A stretch of DNA of 43,728 bases from Bacteroidota bacterium (GTDB taxonomy: Bacteria > Bacteroidota > Bacteroidia > Chitinophagales > Chitinophagaceae). Made by a program: the position numbers and the translations under genes. This document shows positions 9,121-16,325 of this stretch, one piece after another. The stretch lies in NCBI GenBank assembly GCA_963169635.1, contig CAUJDL010000046.1, positions 1-43,728 on the forward strand, read 5' to 3'. The number at the start of each line of letters is the position of its first letter. Within the stretch, counting starts at the first letter, position 1. The notes under the pieces were generated by a model. That model did not search any database. It was given only the letters and a program-made list of their open reading frames with translations, and had not been told where the DNA came from.

Positions 9121-9146
9121 TAATGAACAAAAATAAGTGTTCATTA
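9121..9146. promoter_or_regulatory. 9-bp inverted repeat over a putative lpxC promoter
   Basis: TAATGAACA (9121-9129) and TGTTCATTA (9138-9146) form a perfect inverted repeat with an 8-bp spacer. On the minus strand the region contains TATTTTTG (9135 to 9128), a perfect -7 element pointing at lpxC-fabZ, about 83 bp before its start codon. The arms overlap the element, so a bound dimer would block or modulate that promoter. The regulator is unknown. Confidence 0.5.
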
Positions 9147-9232
9147 ATTAAGATTGATTATAATAATATCTTTAGCCTAATAAATAGCTAATTAAAACTA
9201 CTTTTGAGCTTATTTAATATATATTTTATAAG

Positions 9233-9240
9233 TATCTTTA
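9233..9240 (+). promoter_or_regulatory. Possible -7 element of nadK
   Basis: TATCTTTA, one base off TAnnTTTG, 43 bp before the nadK ATG. A TTTG at 9203-9206 is 26 bp upstream, longer than the usual 19-21 bp gap, so the call is weak. Confidence 0.3.
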
Positions 9241-9283
9241 CCGCTTGAATTTTTCATAATTTTTTAAATTATTATTGCTGTAT

Positions 9284-10150
9284 ATGAAAATAGCCATTTA
9301 TAGTAGAGGATTAGATGCTGAACAAGAAGCACATTTTGGCTATTTACTACACGAATTAGCTAAACACCAAATAGAAATTATTGTTTATTACCAACTTTTA
9401 CATTTAGGCAATTTACCAAACCATATTCGTACATTTCAACATACCGAAGAGTTAGAAAATAATACAGATTGCTTAATAAGCCTTGGTGGCGATGGTACAA
9501 TGTTAGATGCTGTAGCTTTAGTGAAAAATAAAAATATTCCTATTTTAGGTGTAAACTTTGGCAGACTTGGTTTTTTAGCAAATATTCATAAAGAAGAATT
9601 AGCTACTGCTGTAGATGCTATTGTTAATAGAACTTATGTAATTGATAATAGAACCCTAATTCATCTCGACTCTAATATTAATCTTTTTGGCGATAGTCCA
9701 TTTGCTTTAAATGAATTTTCTATTCATAAAAGAGATATTTCTCCAATGATAAAAATTCATACTTATTTAAATGGCGAATTTTTAAATACTTTTTGGTCTG
9801 ATGGGTTAATTGTTTCTACACCTACAGGTAGTACAGGGTATAATATGAGTTGTAATGGACCAATTATTTTTCCAGACTGCTCAAGCTTTGTAATTACACC
9901 AGTAGCCCCTCATAACTTAAATGTAAGAAGCATTGTAGTACCAGATAATAATATTATATCTTTTGAAATTGAAGGACGTACAGATGAATTTATTTGTGCT
10001 TTAGATGCAAGAAGAGAAATTGTACATAAATCGGTACAGTTGGCTGTAAAAAAAGAAAAATTTGCTATTAAAATTATTCGTTTAAATGAGGGTAGCTTTC
10101 TTTCTACTTTAAGAAATAAGCTAACTTGGGGTATGGATAAAAGAAATTAA
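9284..10150 (+). CDS. nadK: NAD kinase
   Basis: This cytoplasmic enzyme phosphorylates NAD to NADP. The 288-residue protein has the family's GGDGTMLDA motif (about residue 70), NFGRLGFLA, the NEFSIHKRD region, and the conserved VSTPTGSTGYNMSCNGPII block, ending in the usual C-terminal domain. The start is the ATG at 9284 (MKIAIYSRGLD); an upstream in-frame TTG at 9275 is less likely. porG follows about 100 bp downstream on the same strand, a neighbour pair common in Bacteroidota, where they usually sit with a CBS-domain gene, uppS and bamA. Those last genes are not adjacent here. Confidence 0.96.
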   Translation: MKIAIYSRGLDAEQEAHFGYLLHELAKHQIEIIVYYQLLHLGNLPNHIRTFQHTEELENNTDCLISLGGDGTMLDAVALVKNKNIPILGVNFGRLGFLANIHKEELATAVDAIVNRTYVIDNRTLIHLDSNINLFGDSPFALNEFSIHKRDISPMIKIHTYLNGEFLNTFWSDGLIVSTPTGSTGYNMSCNGPIIFPDCSSFVITPVAPHNLNVRSIVVPDNNIISFEIEGRTDEFICALDARREIVHKSVQLAVKKEKFAIKIIRLNEGSFLSTLRNKLTWGMDKRN

Positions 10151-10251
10151 ACCCAATTAAAATAGTTTTCAATTTTAAATTAACATTATCAATAAAAGAA
10201 AATCGTACATTTTTACGTTTACAATAAAATAAGTGTATTAATTTGCCCCCT

Positions 10252-11118
10252 ATGTTTATTAAAAGATTTGTAGTAGTTATTATTGGCTTTATATTATCAC
10301 TAAATGCAAAAGCTCAAATTATGGATGCTTTTGTACATGAAGGAGAATTTGGTATTGGCATTGGTACAAGCCAATATTTTGGAGATTTAACTGCAGGAAT
10401 GAAAGTAACAGATTGGAAACCTAAATTTTCTGCCAGCGTTTTTTTTAGAAAACAATTTAATAATTATATAGGCGTAAAAGTAGCTGCATCTTATGCTTTT
10501 TTAGGCTATGCAGATAAATATACCAGCTATAAAACAAATCTTGTAAAGAAAAATAGAAACCTAAGTTTTAATACCAATATTTGGGAGTTAAGTATTAATG
10601 GCGAATTTAATTTTTTCCGTTTTCAACCGGGTTTTCCAGACTTTCGTTTTACCCCTTATGTGTCTTTAGGTATTGGTGCATTTGCTTATGATCCTTATGC
10701 TTATTTAAATGGTCAAAAATATTTTTTAAGACCATTAGGCACAGAGGGGCAACAAGATAAAATTAATTACCCTAATCTAAAGCCTTATAATTCTATGGCT
10801 CTTTGTTTTCCTGTAGGGTTTGGTTTAAAATATAGCCTTACTGAAAAACTCAACATTTATGCAGAAGCTGTTTACAGATTTACCAATACAGATTATATAG
10901 ATGATGTAAGTGGTAATTATGCACCAGATGCTTTTGCACTTAACCCTAATGGTACACCTTCTACTGCATTTTTATTGCAAGATAGAAGTTATGAATATGG
11001 GCAACCCATTGGTATAAAAGGCAGACAAAGAGGTAATAGCAAACAACCAGATAGTTACTTAACTGCACAAATTGGTATTAGTATTAATATTGGCTCTTAT
11101 AGATGTCCTACTTATTAG
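10252..11118 (+). CDS. porG: PorG-like outer membrane beta-barrel protein (DUF6089)
   Basis: The 288-residue exported protein has an N-terminal signal peptide (hydrophobic run to about residue 20, cleavage near NAKAQ). It continues with EGEFGIGIGTSQYFGDL and a series of alternating strands ending in YLTAQIGISINIG, as in the DUF6089/PorG family. PorG is a barrel linked to the type IX secretion machinery in Porphyromonas. The start is the ATG at 10252; the TTG at 10243 is rejected because it only lengthens the signal. Its position directly after nadK is the usual Bacteroidota context and supports the family call. A T9SS role is inferred from the family and from the T9SS cargo elsewhere in the window. 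Confidence 0.8.
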   Translation: MFIKRFVVVIIGFILSLNAKAQIMDAFVHEGEFGIGIGTSQYFGDLTAGMKVTDWKPKFSASVFFRKQFNNYIGVKVAASYAFLGYADKYTSYKTNLVKKNRNLSFNTNIWELSINGEFNFFRFQPGFPDFRFTPYVSLGIGAFAYDPYAYLNGQKYFLRPLGTEGQQDKINYPNLKPYNSMALCFPVGFGLKYSLTEKLNIYAEAVYRFTNTDYIDDVSGNYAPDAFALNPNGTPSTAFLLQDRSYEYGQPIGIKGRQRGNSKQPDSYLTAQIGISINIGSYRCPTY

Positions 11119-11214
11119 TATTAGTAGTTTCTTAAAATTTCTTTTAATAACTTAATTTTAGTTTTAAAGCATAAGCTTTTAATGCAATTTTACAATCAGT
11201 AAAAATATTTAAAC

Positions 11215-12117
11215 GTGCAATCTTATTTAAAAATATCAGACGAAGTACAAGAGGCTATAAAACAACATAAACCAATAGTAGCTTTAGAAAGTACCATTAT
11301 TTCTCATGGTATGCCATATCCTAAAAATGTAGCAACTGCTTTGGCTGTAGAGCAAATTGTAAGAGACAATGGTGCAATACCTGCTACAATTGCAATTATA
11401 AATGGCAAATGTTGTGTAGGCTTATCTAAAGAAGAGATAGAAGTTTTTGGAAAAGAAAAAAATGTTTGGAAAGTTAGCCTTAGAGATATGCCCTATGTAA
11501 TTAGTAAAAAAATTTTTGGAGCTACCACTGTTGCTGCTACTATGCGTATTGCTGCAATGGCTGGTATTAAAGTTTTTGTAACAGGTGGTATTGGTGGTGT
11601 ACATAGAGGTGCAGAAAAAACAATGGATATTAGTGCAGATCTTACAGAATTATCGCAAACTAATGTAGCTGTAATTTGTGCAGGTGTAAAATCTATTTTA
11701 GATATAGGCTTAACACTAGAATATTTAGAAACATTAGGTATTCCTGTAGTTACTTATGGGCAAGATGAGTTTCCAAGTTTTTATTCAAGACAAAGTGGTT
11801 ACACTTCTCCAATAAGATTAGATGAAATTACTGAAATAGCAGATTTAATAAAAACCAAATGGAGCTTAGGTTTAAATGGTTCTGTACTTATTGCAAACCC
11901 AATAGAGCAGAAAGATGAAGTACCTCTAAATACAATGGAACAGTATATTGTACAAGCTATTCAACAAGCAGATGCACAAGGTGTAAAAGGTAAAAATGTA
12001 ACCCCATTTTTATTACAATATATTGCAGAGCATACACAAGGCGAAAGTTTAGATGCTAATATTGCTTTAATTAAAAATAATGCACAAGTAGGTGCTAAAT
12101 TGGCTAAAAGCTTATAA
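11215..12117 (+). CDS. psuG: Pseudouridine-5'-phosphate glycosidase PsuG
   Basis: The 300-residue enzyme reversibly splits pseudouridine 5'-phosphate into uracil and ribose 5-phosphate. Family motifs are clear: VALESTIISHGMPYP near residue 22, NGKCCVGLSKEE, FVTGGIGGVHRGAE, CAGVKSILDIG, and VVTYGQDEFPSFYSR. The start is GTG at 11215, the only start that gives the usual N-terminus. The usual partner, the pseudouridine kinase PsuK, is absent beside it, so the kinase must be elsewhere or the substrate comes already phosphorylated. The next small membrane gene starts 8 bp after the stop and may be co-transcribed. It follows porG after about 95 bp. Confidence 0.93.
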   Translation: MQSYLKISDEVQEAIKQHKPIVALESTIISHGMPYPKNVATALAVEQIVRDNGAIPATIAIINGKCCVGLSKEEIEVFGKEKNVWKVSLRDMPYVISKKIFGATTVAATMRIAAMAGIKVFVTGGIGGVHRGAEKTMDISADLTELSQTNVAVICAGVKSILDIGLTLEYLETLGIPVVTYGQDEFPSFYSRQSGYTSPIRLDEITEIADLIKTKWSLGLNGSVLIANPIEQKDEVPLNTMEQYIVQAIQQADAQGVKGKNVTPFLLQYIAEHTQGESLDANIALIKNNAQVGAKLAKSL

Positions 12118-12125
12118 TTTTTTAT

Positions 12126-12641
12126 ATGGAAATATTTACACCATATATTGTAATAGAGCATATTCCAGGTCAAAAAGTAAAACTTACGCTATCTAAATGG
12201 CGTAAAAGATTTAACTTTATTACTTATAGAATTTATCCTTTTATATTATTAGCAATAGGCATTAATGCTGCAATTTTTACCTATAAAGAAATGTCTTATT
12301 TCAGTATTTTATTTTTTGGTATTGGCATACCCATTCTTTGTTTAATGATGTTTATAAGAAAGTATCTTATTTATATTAATATCAATAATGATTATATAGA
12401 TGTAACTAGAAAAACAATAACAGGAGAAGATACAGTTAAATATTCAATCAACTCTATAAAAAGAATAACTTGTAAAATAAGGTATGGAAGGGGTGGAGGT
12501 ACTTATTATTTTTTAGAAACCAGAAATGACCAAAAAGCAGAGTTTTTAACTATACCATATTTAGATATGAATAAAGCAAAAACAACTGCTCTTATAGCCG
12601 AATTAGAATCAATTACTAAATTAAAAGTAGCTTTAGTTTAA
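12126..12641 (+). CDS. Small membrane protein with two helices and a PH-like tail
   Basis: I do not recognise a named family. The 171-residue protein has a short cytoplasmic N-terminus, two hydrophobic helices (about residues 37-57 and 60-80), and a soluble C-terminal half of beta-rich character (YIDVTRKTITGEDTVKYSI ... RITCKIR, a GRGGG turn, TYYFLETRN, then a final helix). That plan resembles bacterial membrane-anchored PH-like (bPH2/DUF304-type) proteins, but the resemblance is by layout only. It starts with ATG 8 bp after psuG and may share its transcript. No catalytic motif is visible. Confidence 0.7.
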   Translation: MEIFTPYIVIEHIPGQKVKLTLSKWRKRFNFITYRIYPFILLAIGINAAIFTYKEMSYFSILFFGIGIPILCLMMFIRKYLIYININNDYIDVTRKTITGEDTVKYSINSIKRITCKIRYGRGGGTYYFLETRNDQKAEFLTIPYLDMNKAKTTALIAELESITKLKVALV

Positions 12642-12671
12642 TCTTCTATTAAAATTCCTTCAAATAAATGA

Positions 12672-12878
12672 TTAGAATTTTTTAGTAGCTACACCATCTT
12701 TAATAGCTTGTAAAGCTTTTGCTTCACTTAATATAGCAGCCATTTTATTGCCTTTTCCATCATGTCCAGATGCCATATAACCACCTCTGGCAGTTTTTGT
12801 AATTACAGCATCTTGCATAGGAACATTTTTTTCTTTGGTTTTTAAACAATAAGCTTTAATCATTTTACTTGTGTCCAT
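12672..12878 (-). CDS. Small conserved-looking protein, DUF5679-like
   Basis: This 68-residue protein begins MDTSKMIKAYCLKTKEKNV and continues with AVITKTARGGYMASGHDG and a C-terminal helix (AAILSEAKALQAIKDG). The start resembles DUF5679 proteins (AYCVKCK...), small zinc-ribbon-like proteins of Bacteria, but the cysteine pairs that would hold zinc are missing: only one Cys remains. It is rich in Lys, Gly and Ala and lacks a signal peptide, so it is probably cytoplasmic. It is convergent with the psuG operon. The function is unknown. Coding status is supported by sensible composition, an ATG start and fit into the gap. Confidence 0.65.
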   Translation of the reverse strand: MDTSKMIKAYCLKTKEKNVPMQDAVITKTARGGYMASGHDGKGNKMAAILSEAKALQAIKDGVATKKF

Positions 12879-13079
12879 AAGAAGTTGTTTTTTTGGTTAA
12901 AATTTTAAAAAGTATGGCACAAACTACAATATTTCTTTTAAAAAAATGAAAAAGAATATTCCACTCTATACATATAATGTTAATAAGTATCATTTGTACC
13001 AATATTTGCCAATACAATAAAAGCAGTAAACTTTAAAAAATCTTAGCTAATGTGTAGTAAGTAATAACAATAAATCCCC

Positions 13080-13087
13080 TACTTTTG
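13080..13087 (+). promoter_or_regulatory. -7 promoter element of tRNA-Leu
   Basis: TACTTTTG matches TAnnTTTG exactly and lies 20 bp before the mature 5' end of the tRNA. No TTTG at the expected -33 spacing. The stretch 12879-13079 upstream is otherwise featureless. Confidence 0.6.
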
Positions 13088-13107
13088 CCACCCAATTTAA
13101 AGTTTCA

Positions 13108-13189
13108 GCGGGTGTGGTGAAATTGGTAGACACGCCAGACTTAGGATCTGGTGCTGCGAAGCATGGGGGTTCGAGTCCCTTCACCCGCA
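13108..13189 (+). tRNA. tRNA-Leu (anticodon TAG)
   Basis: The acceptor stem GCGGGTG pairs with CACCCGC (13182-13188) followed by discriminator A. The anticodon stem CCAGA/TCTGG encloses loop CTTAGGA, giving anticodon TAG (Leu). A long variable arm (TGC...GCA), as in class II tRNAs, and a T arm GGGGG-TTCGAGT-CCCTT complete the cloverleaf. The 3' CCA is not encoded and must be added. Paired terminator hairpins follow. Confidence 0.97.
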
Positions 13190-13196
13190 CTAATGT

Positions 13197-13257
13197 GAAG
13201 TTGATAAATGAAGGGGTTGATTATTACTCTTCAACTTCTTTTTTATCAACTTTTTTT
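13197..13257 (+). terminator. Two overlapping terminator hairpins after tRNA-Leu
   Basis: GAAGTTGA (13197-13204) can pair with TCAACTTC (13231-13238), followed by six T. Alternatively GTTGATAAA (13200-13208) can pair with TTTATCAAC (13242-13250), followed by seven T. The two share their 5' arm and exclude each other. Both end transcription before the trigger factor gene. Confidence 0.65.
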
Positions 13258-13288
13258 ATTTATTTTTTAATCACAATTTGCTCTTACA

Positions 13289-14656
13289 ATGGCAACAGTA
13301 ACTAGAGAAAATATTGGTAATCTTACCGATAAACTTACAGTACAAATTTCTAAAGAAGATTATTTTAATGGCTTTGAACAAAGTTTAAAAAAGTATGCTA
13401 AATCTGCTAATATTCCAGGCTTTAGAAAAGGAATGGTACCTGCAGGTTTAGTAAAAAAAATGTATGGTCAAAGTGTTTTTACAGATGAAGTATTAAGAAC
13501 TGTAGAGACACAGCTTAATGAGTATTTAACCAAAGAACAATTGCAAATTTTTGCTCAGCCATTACCATTAGATAATTTGGCTACAGATTTAAATATGAAT
13601 AACCCTTCTGATTATTCTTTTGCTTTTGAAGTAGGTTTAAAACCAACTTTTACTATAAATACTAATATACCTGTTACAAAATATAAGGTTACTATTACCG
13701 AAGAAATGATTAATGACGAAGCAGACAGATTACAAAGACGCTATGGTAAAATGACAGAACCTGAAACTGTAACAGATGATGAAACAATGCTTAATGTAAC
13801 TTTTACAGAAGTAGATAATAATGGCAATGTGGTAGAAAATGGTATTAACAAACCTAATAGTGTATTAGTAAAATATTTTGCACCATCTTTTAGAAAAAAT
13901 TTATTAGGCAAAAAGAAAGATGATGTAATTGATGTACACTTAGCTACTGCTTTTGAAGATAAAGAATTAGAGGTAATTTTAAGCGATTTAGGTTTAGATA
14001 AAAATATAGCTGGTATAGCAGATAAAAATTTTAAATTAACCATTACTAAAGTTGGTTTAGTAGAAAAAGCTGCTTTGAACGAAGAGTTTTTTGCAACGGT
14101 TTATCCTAATAAAGAAATTACAACAGAAGCCGATTTTCGTAATGCTGTAAAAGAAGATATTGAAGCTTATTTTGCAATGCAAAGTAAAAATCAAATTCAC
14201 GACCAAATTTATCATCATTTATTAGACCATACAACTATTGAATTTCCTGAAGCATTTTTAAAACGTTGGATGCAACAATCTGAAAAAGATAAAAAATCTG
14301 AAGAAACTATTGAACAAGAATTTCCTGCATTTAAAAATAGTTTAAAATGGACATTAATTACATCGCAACTTGCAGATGATAATAAAATTGAAGTACTGCC
14401 AGAAGATTTAAGAAATTTTGCTAAGCAACAACTATTTCAATACATGGGCAATCAATTAAACATTTTAGATGAGCAACAACAATGGATAGAAGATTATGCA
14501 GATAAAATGCTAAAAGACAAAAAATTTGTAGAAGATAGCTATCATAGAATTAGTACAGAAAAATTATTTACAATTTTAGAAGATAAAGTAGCAGCAAAAG
14601 AAGAGAGTATTAGTGCTGAAGATTTTGCAAGCAAATTACATCACCATCATCATTAA
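13289..14656 (+). CDS. tig: Trigger factor chaperone
   Basis: This ribosome-associated chaperone meets nascent chains at the exit tunnel. The N-terminal domain carries the ribosome-binding signature NIPGFRKGMVP near residue 45. A diverged FKBP-like middle domain (about 150-255) and the long helical C-terminal arms (about 255-445) follow; the 455-residue length fits the family. The protein ends LHHHHH, a natural run of five His encoded by CAT/CAC codons, which could bind metal ions. The start is the ATG at 13289. It follows tRNA-Leu but is separated from it by terminators, and has its own strong terminator downstream. In many bacteria clpP and clpX follow tig; here they do not. Confidence 0.95.
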   Translation: MATVTRENIGNLTDKLTVQISKEDYFNGFEQSLKKYAKSANIPGFRKGMVPAGLVKKMYGQSVFTDEVLRTVETQLNEYLTKEQLQIFAQPLPLDNLATDLNMNNPSDYSFAFEVGLKPTFTINTNIPVTKYKVTITEEMINDEADRLQRRYGKMTEPETVTDDETMLNVTFTEVDNNGNVVENGINKPNSVLVKYFAPSFRKNLLGKKKDDVIDVHLATAFEDKELEVILSDLGLDKNIAGIADKNFKLTITKVGLVEKAALNEEFFATVYPNKEITTEADFRNAVKEDIEAYFAMQSKNQIHDQIYHHLLDHTTIEFPEAFLKRWMQQSEKDKKSEETIEQEFPAFKNSLKWTLITSQLADDNKIEVLPEDLRNFAKQQLFQYMGNQLNILDEQQQWIEDYADKMLKDKKFVEDSYHRISTEKLFTILEDKVAAKEESISAEDFASKLHHHHH

Positions 14657-14691
14657 TAATTTTCAGTTATTTTATTTATTCAATAAAATGA

Positions 14692-14727
14692 AAACTCCTC
14701 AATAATTTTTATTGAGGAGTTTTTTTA
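14692..14727 (+). terminator. Intrinsic terminator of tig
   Basis: The stem pairs ACTCCTCAAT (14694-14703) with ATTGAGGAGT (14711-14720), loop about 7 nt, then a run of T. The A-run on the other side means it could also end the convergent cysteine desulfurase transcript. Confidence 0.85.
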
Positions 14728-14761
14728 TGTTAAAAACAAAAAAAATATGATTAACTACAAC

Positions 14762-15889
14762 TTAAATAATAGATTTTAAGGTTTGTACTACAGTATCTAT
14801 TTCTTGTTTGGTATTGAGTTTGCTAAAACTAAAACGTACAGTAACTATTGCAGGGTTGGTATTAATAGTACTTATTACATGGCTGCCTACATCTGCACCA
14901 CTTGAGCATGCACTACCACCACTTGTACAAATATTATGTATATCTAAATTAAAAAGTATCATTTCGCTTTTGGCTGTTTTAGGAAAATTTACACTTAATA
15001 CAGTATATAAACTTTTACCTAAATAATCTCCATTAAAACTAACACCTTCAATTTCTTTTTGTAACTGTTCAATCATATAGTTTTTTAAACCTACTATATA
15101 ATTACTTTCTGTTTCATAATTATTGGTAGCTAATTCTAATGCTTTTGCAAAGCCAATAATACCATATAAGTTTTCTGTTCCTGCTCTCATATTTCTTTCT
15201 TGGCTACCACCATGTACTAAAGGTTTTATTTTTATATTTTCATTTATATATAATAAACCTACACCTTTTGGACCATGAAATTTATGACCTGCACCATTAA
15301 TAAAATGTACATAGGTATTACTTAAGTCAATAGGAAAATGACCAACAGTTTGTACAGTATCGCTATGAAAAATTGCTTGATATTTTTTACATAATTCACC
15401 TACTTGATGAATATCTAATACATTACCAATTTCGTTGTTAGCATGCATTAGAGTAACTAAAGTTTTTTCTTTTGCGGTTGCTAAAAGATTTTCTAAATCT
15501 GCTAAATCAATATGTCCTGTAGGTAATAATTTTACATAGCTTAAAGTTACTACACCAGATTTTTGTAAATACTCTACAGTATGCAAAGTTGCATGATGCT
15601 CAATAGGCGATGTAATAATATGCTTACAACCCAAATCTTTAATAGATGCTGTAATAGCTGTATTACTACTTTCTGTACCTCCACTAGTAAAAAATATTTC
15701 TGAAGGTTTAGCTTTTAAAATTTTAGCTACAGTTTTTCTAGCATTTTCAACTCCTAATCTGCTTTCTCTGCCATAACTATAAATAGAAGAAGGATTACCA
15801 AAATGTGTAGTTAAATAAGGCATCATACTATCTAAAACCTCTTTATCTAAAGAGGTTGTAGCAGCATTATCTAAATAAATTCTATCCAT
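14762..15889 (-). CDS. Cysteine desulfurase (NifS/IscS family)
   Basis: This PLP enzyme takes sulfur from cysteine for Fe-S clusters or tRNA thiolation. The 375-residue protein shows YLDNAATT at the start, FFTSGGTESSN, the HANNEIGN block, HSDTVQTVGH, the PLP lysine in GHKFHGPKGVGLLY, and the catalytic Cys in TSGGSACSSG near residue 325. The loop form is that of class I (NifS/IscS), not SufS. No scaffold or regulator gene (iscU, iscR) lies beside it, so whether it feeds Fe-S clusters or tRNA modification cannot be decided here. It has its own likely promoter (15945-15952). Upstream lies the small-RNA array on the opposite strand. Confidence 0.94.
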   Translation of the reverse strand: MDRIYLDNAATTSLDKEVLDSMMPYLTTHFGNPSSIYSYGRESRLGVENARKTVAKILKAKPSEIFFTSGGTESSNTAITASIKDLGCKHIITSPIEHHATLHTVEYLQKSGVVTLSYVKLLPTGHIDLADLENLLATAKEKTLVTLMHANNEIGNVLDIHQVGELCKKYQAIFHSDTVQTVGHFPIDLSNTYVHFINGAGHKFHGPKGVGLLYINENIKIKPLVHGGSQERNMRAGTENLYGIIGFAKALELATNNYETESNYIVGLKNYMIEQLQKEIEGVSFNGDYLGKSLYTVLSVNFPKTAKSEMILFNLDIHNICTSGGSACSSGADVGSHVISTINTNPAIVTVRFSFSKLNTKQEIDTVVQTLKSII

Positions 15890-15918
15890 GTATCACAATC
15901 AATTTCTTAAAAATATTT

Positions 15919-15934
15919 AGACTAATGATAGTCT
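15919..15934 (-). other. Small hairpin in the leader of the cysteine desulfurase
   Basis: AGACTA and TAGTCT form a 6-bp stem with a 4-nt loop. If transcription begins near 15940 on the minus strand, this hairpin is at the very 5' end of the mRNA, where it could stabilise the transcript. No T-run follows. Confidence 0.35.
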
Positions 15935-15944
15935 GTTTTGGCAG

Positions 15945-15952
15945 CAAAAGTA
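15945..15952 (-). promoter_or_regulatory. -7 promoter element of the cysteine desulfurase
   Basis: The minus strand reads TACTTTTG, a perfect TAnnTTTG and identical to the tRNA-Leu element. The expected start is near 15940, giving a leader of about 50 nt. Confidence 0.5.
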
Positions 15953-16045
15953 ATTGTTATAAGTATTTATTAATTTATTAATTCAATAAATAATTCTTGA
16001 TGGTAGATTAATCAATTCAATTTTTACATTTCTCCACTTATAAAT

Positions 16046-16076
16046 ACTGTCTTTTTTAGGCACTACTTTATCTTTT
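16046..16076 (+). promoter_or_regulatory. Promoter of array unit 1
   Basis: The -33 site is ACTG (16046-16049), then 19 bp, then TATCTTTT (16069-16076). The spacer closely matches that of units 2 and 3. The -33 box is degenerate here, so unit 1 may be weaker or differently controlled. Confidence 0.55.
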
Positions 16077-16080
16077 ATAA

Positions 16081-16258
16081 TAAAAAATGTGTTAATGCAA
16101 AGATTATTTTTATAGTGGTTATTTTAAAATCCAATATCCATTTTAATTGTAAAACCAACGTCCCTGTTAAAATCCAAATTAGAAATCAGCTAAAAATTTC
16201 TATGAAAATCCAAATCCAAACGTTTTTTAAGAGCTCTGTACAATTACAGAGCTTTTTT
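16081..16258 (+). ncRNA. Candidate small RNA, array unit 1
   Basis: This is a predicted transcript of about 178 nt from the promoter at 16046-16076 to a strong terminator. Its 3' half holds a domain closed by AACGT (16157-16161) with ACGTT (16220-16224). Inside is a 7-bp hairpin, TAGAAAT (16180-16186) with ATTTCTA (16196-16202). Three AAAATCCAA motifs (16126, 16169, 16205) fall in regions predicted unpaired. The domain is nearly identical in unit 2, and differences fall mostly in loops. No credible protein frame is present. I do not recognise a named RNA family. The 5' part resembles unit 3. Confidence 0.65.
16232..16258 (+). terminator. Terminator of array unit 1
   Basis: AGCTCTGTA (16232-16240) pairs with TACAGAGCT (16245-16253), loop CAAT, then six T. 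The T-run fixes the plus-strand direction. Confidence 0.85.
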
Positions 16259-16290
16259 ATTTAATAATTAAATATGCTAAATATTAAACC

Positions 16291-16321
16291 TTTGTCCTTT
16301 TTAAGCACTTCTTTATCTTTT
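16291..16321 (+). promoter_or_regulatory. Promoter of array unit 2
   Basis: TTTG (16291-16294), 19 bp, TATCTTTT (16314-16321). This matches the Bacteroidota promoter TTTG-N19-TAnnTTTG except for the last base. It begins about 33 bp after the unit 1 terminator. Confidence 0.65.
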
Positions 16322-16325
16322 ATAT

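Noticed and set aside
13114-13305. Open frame of 63 codons over tRNA-Leu
   Set aside because: It is a translation of the tRNA itself (MVKLVDTPDLGSG...), a known false-protein pattern.
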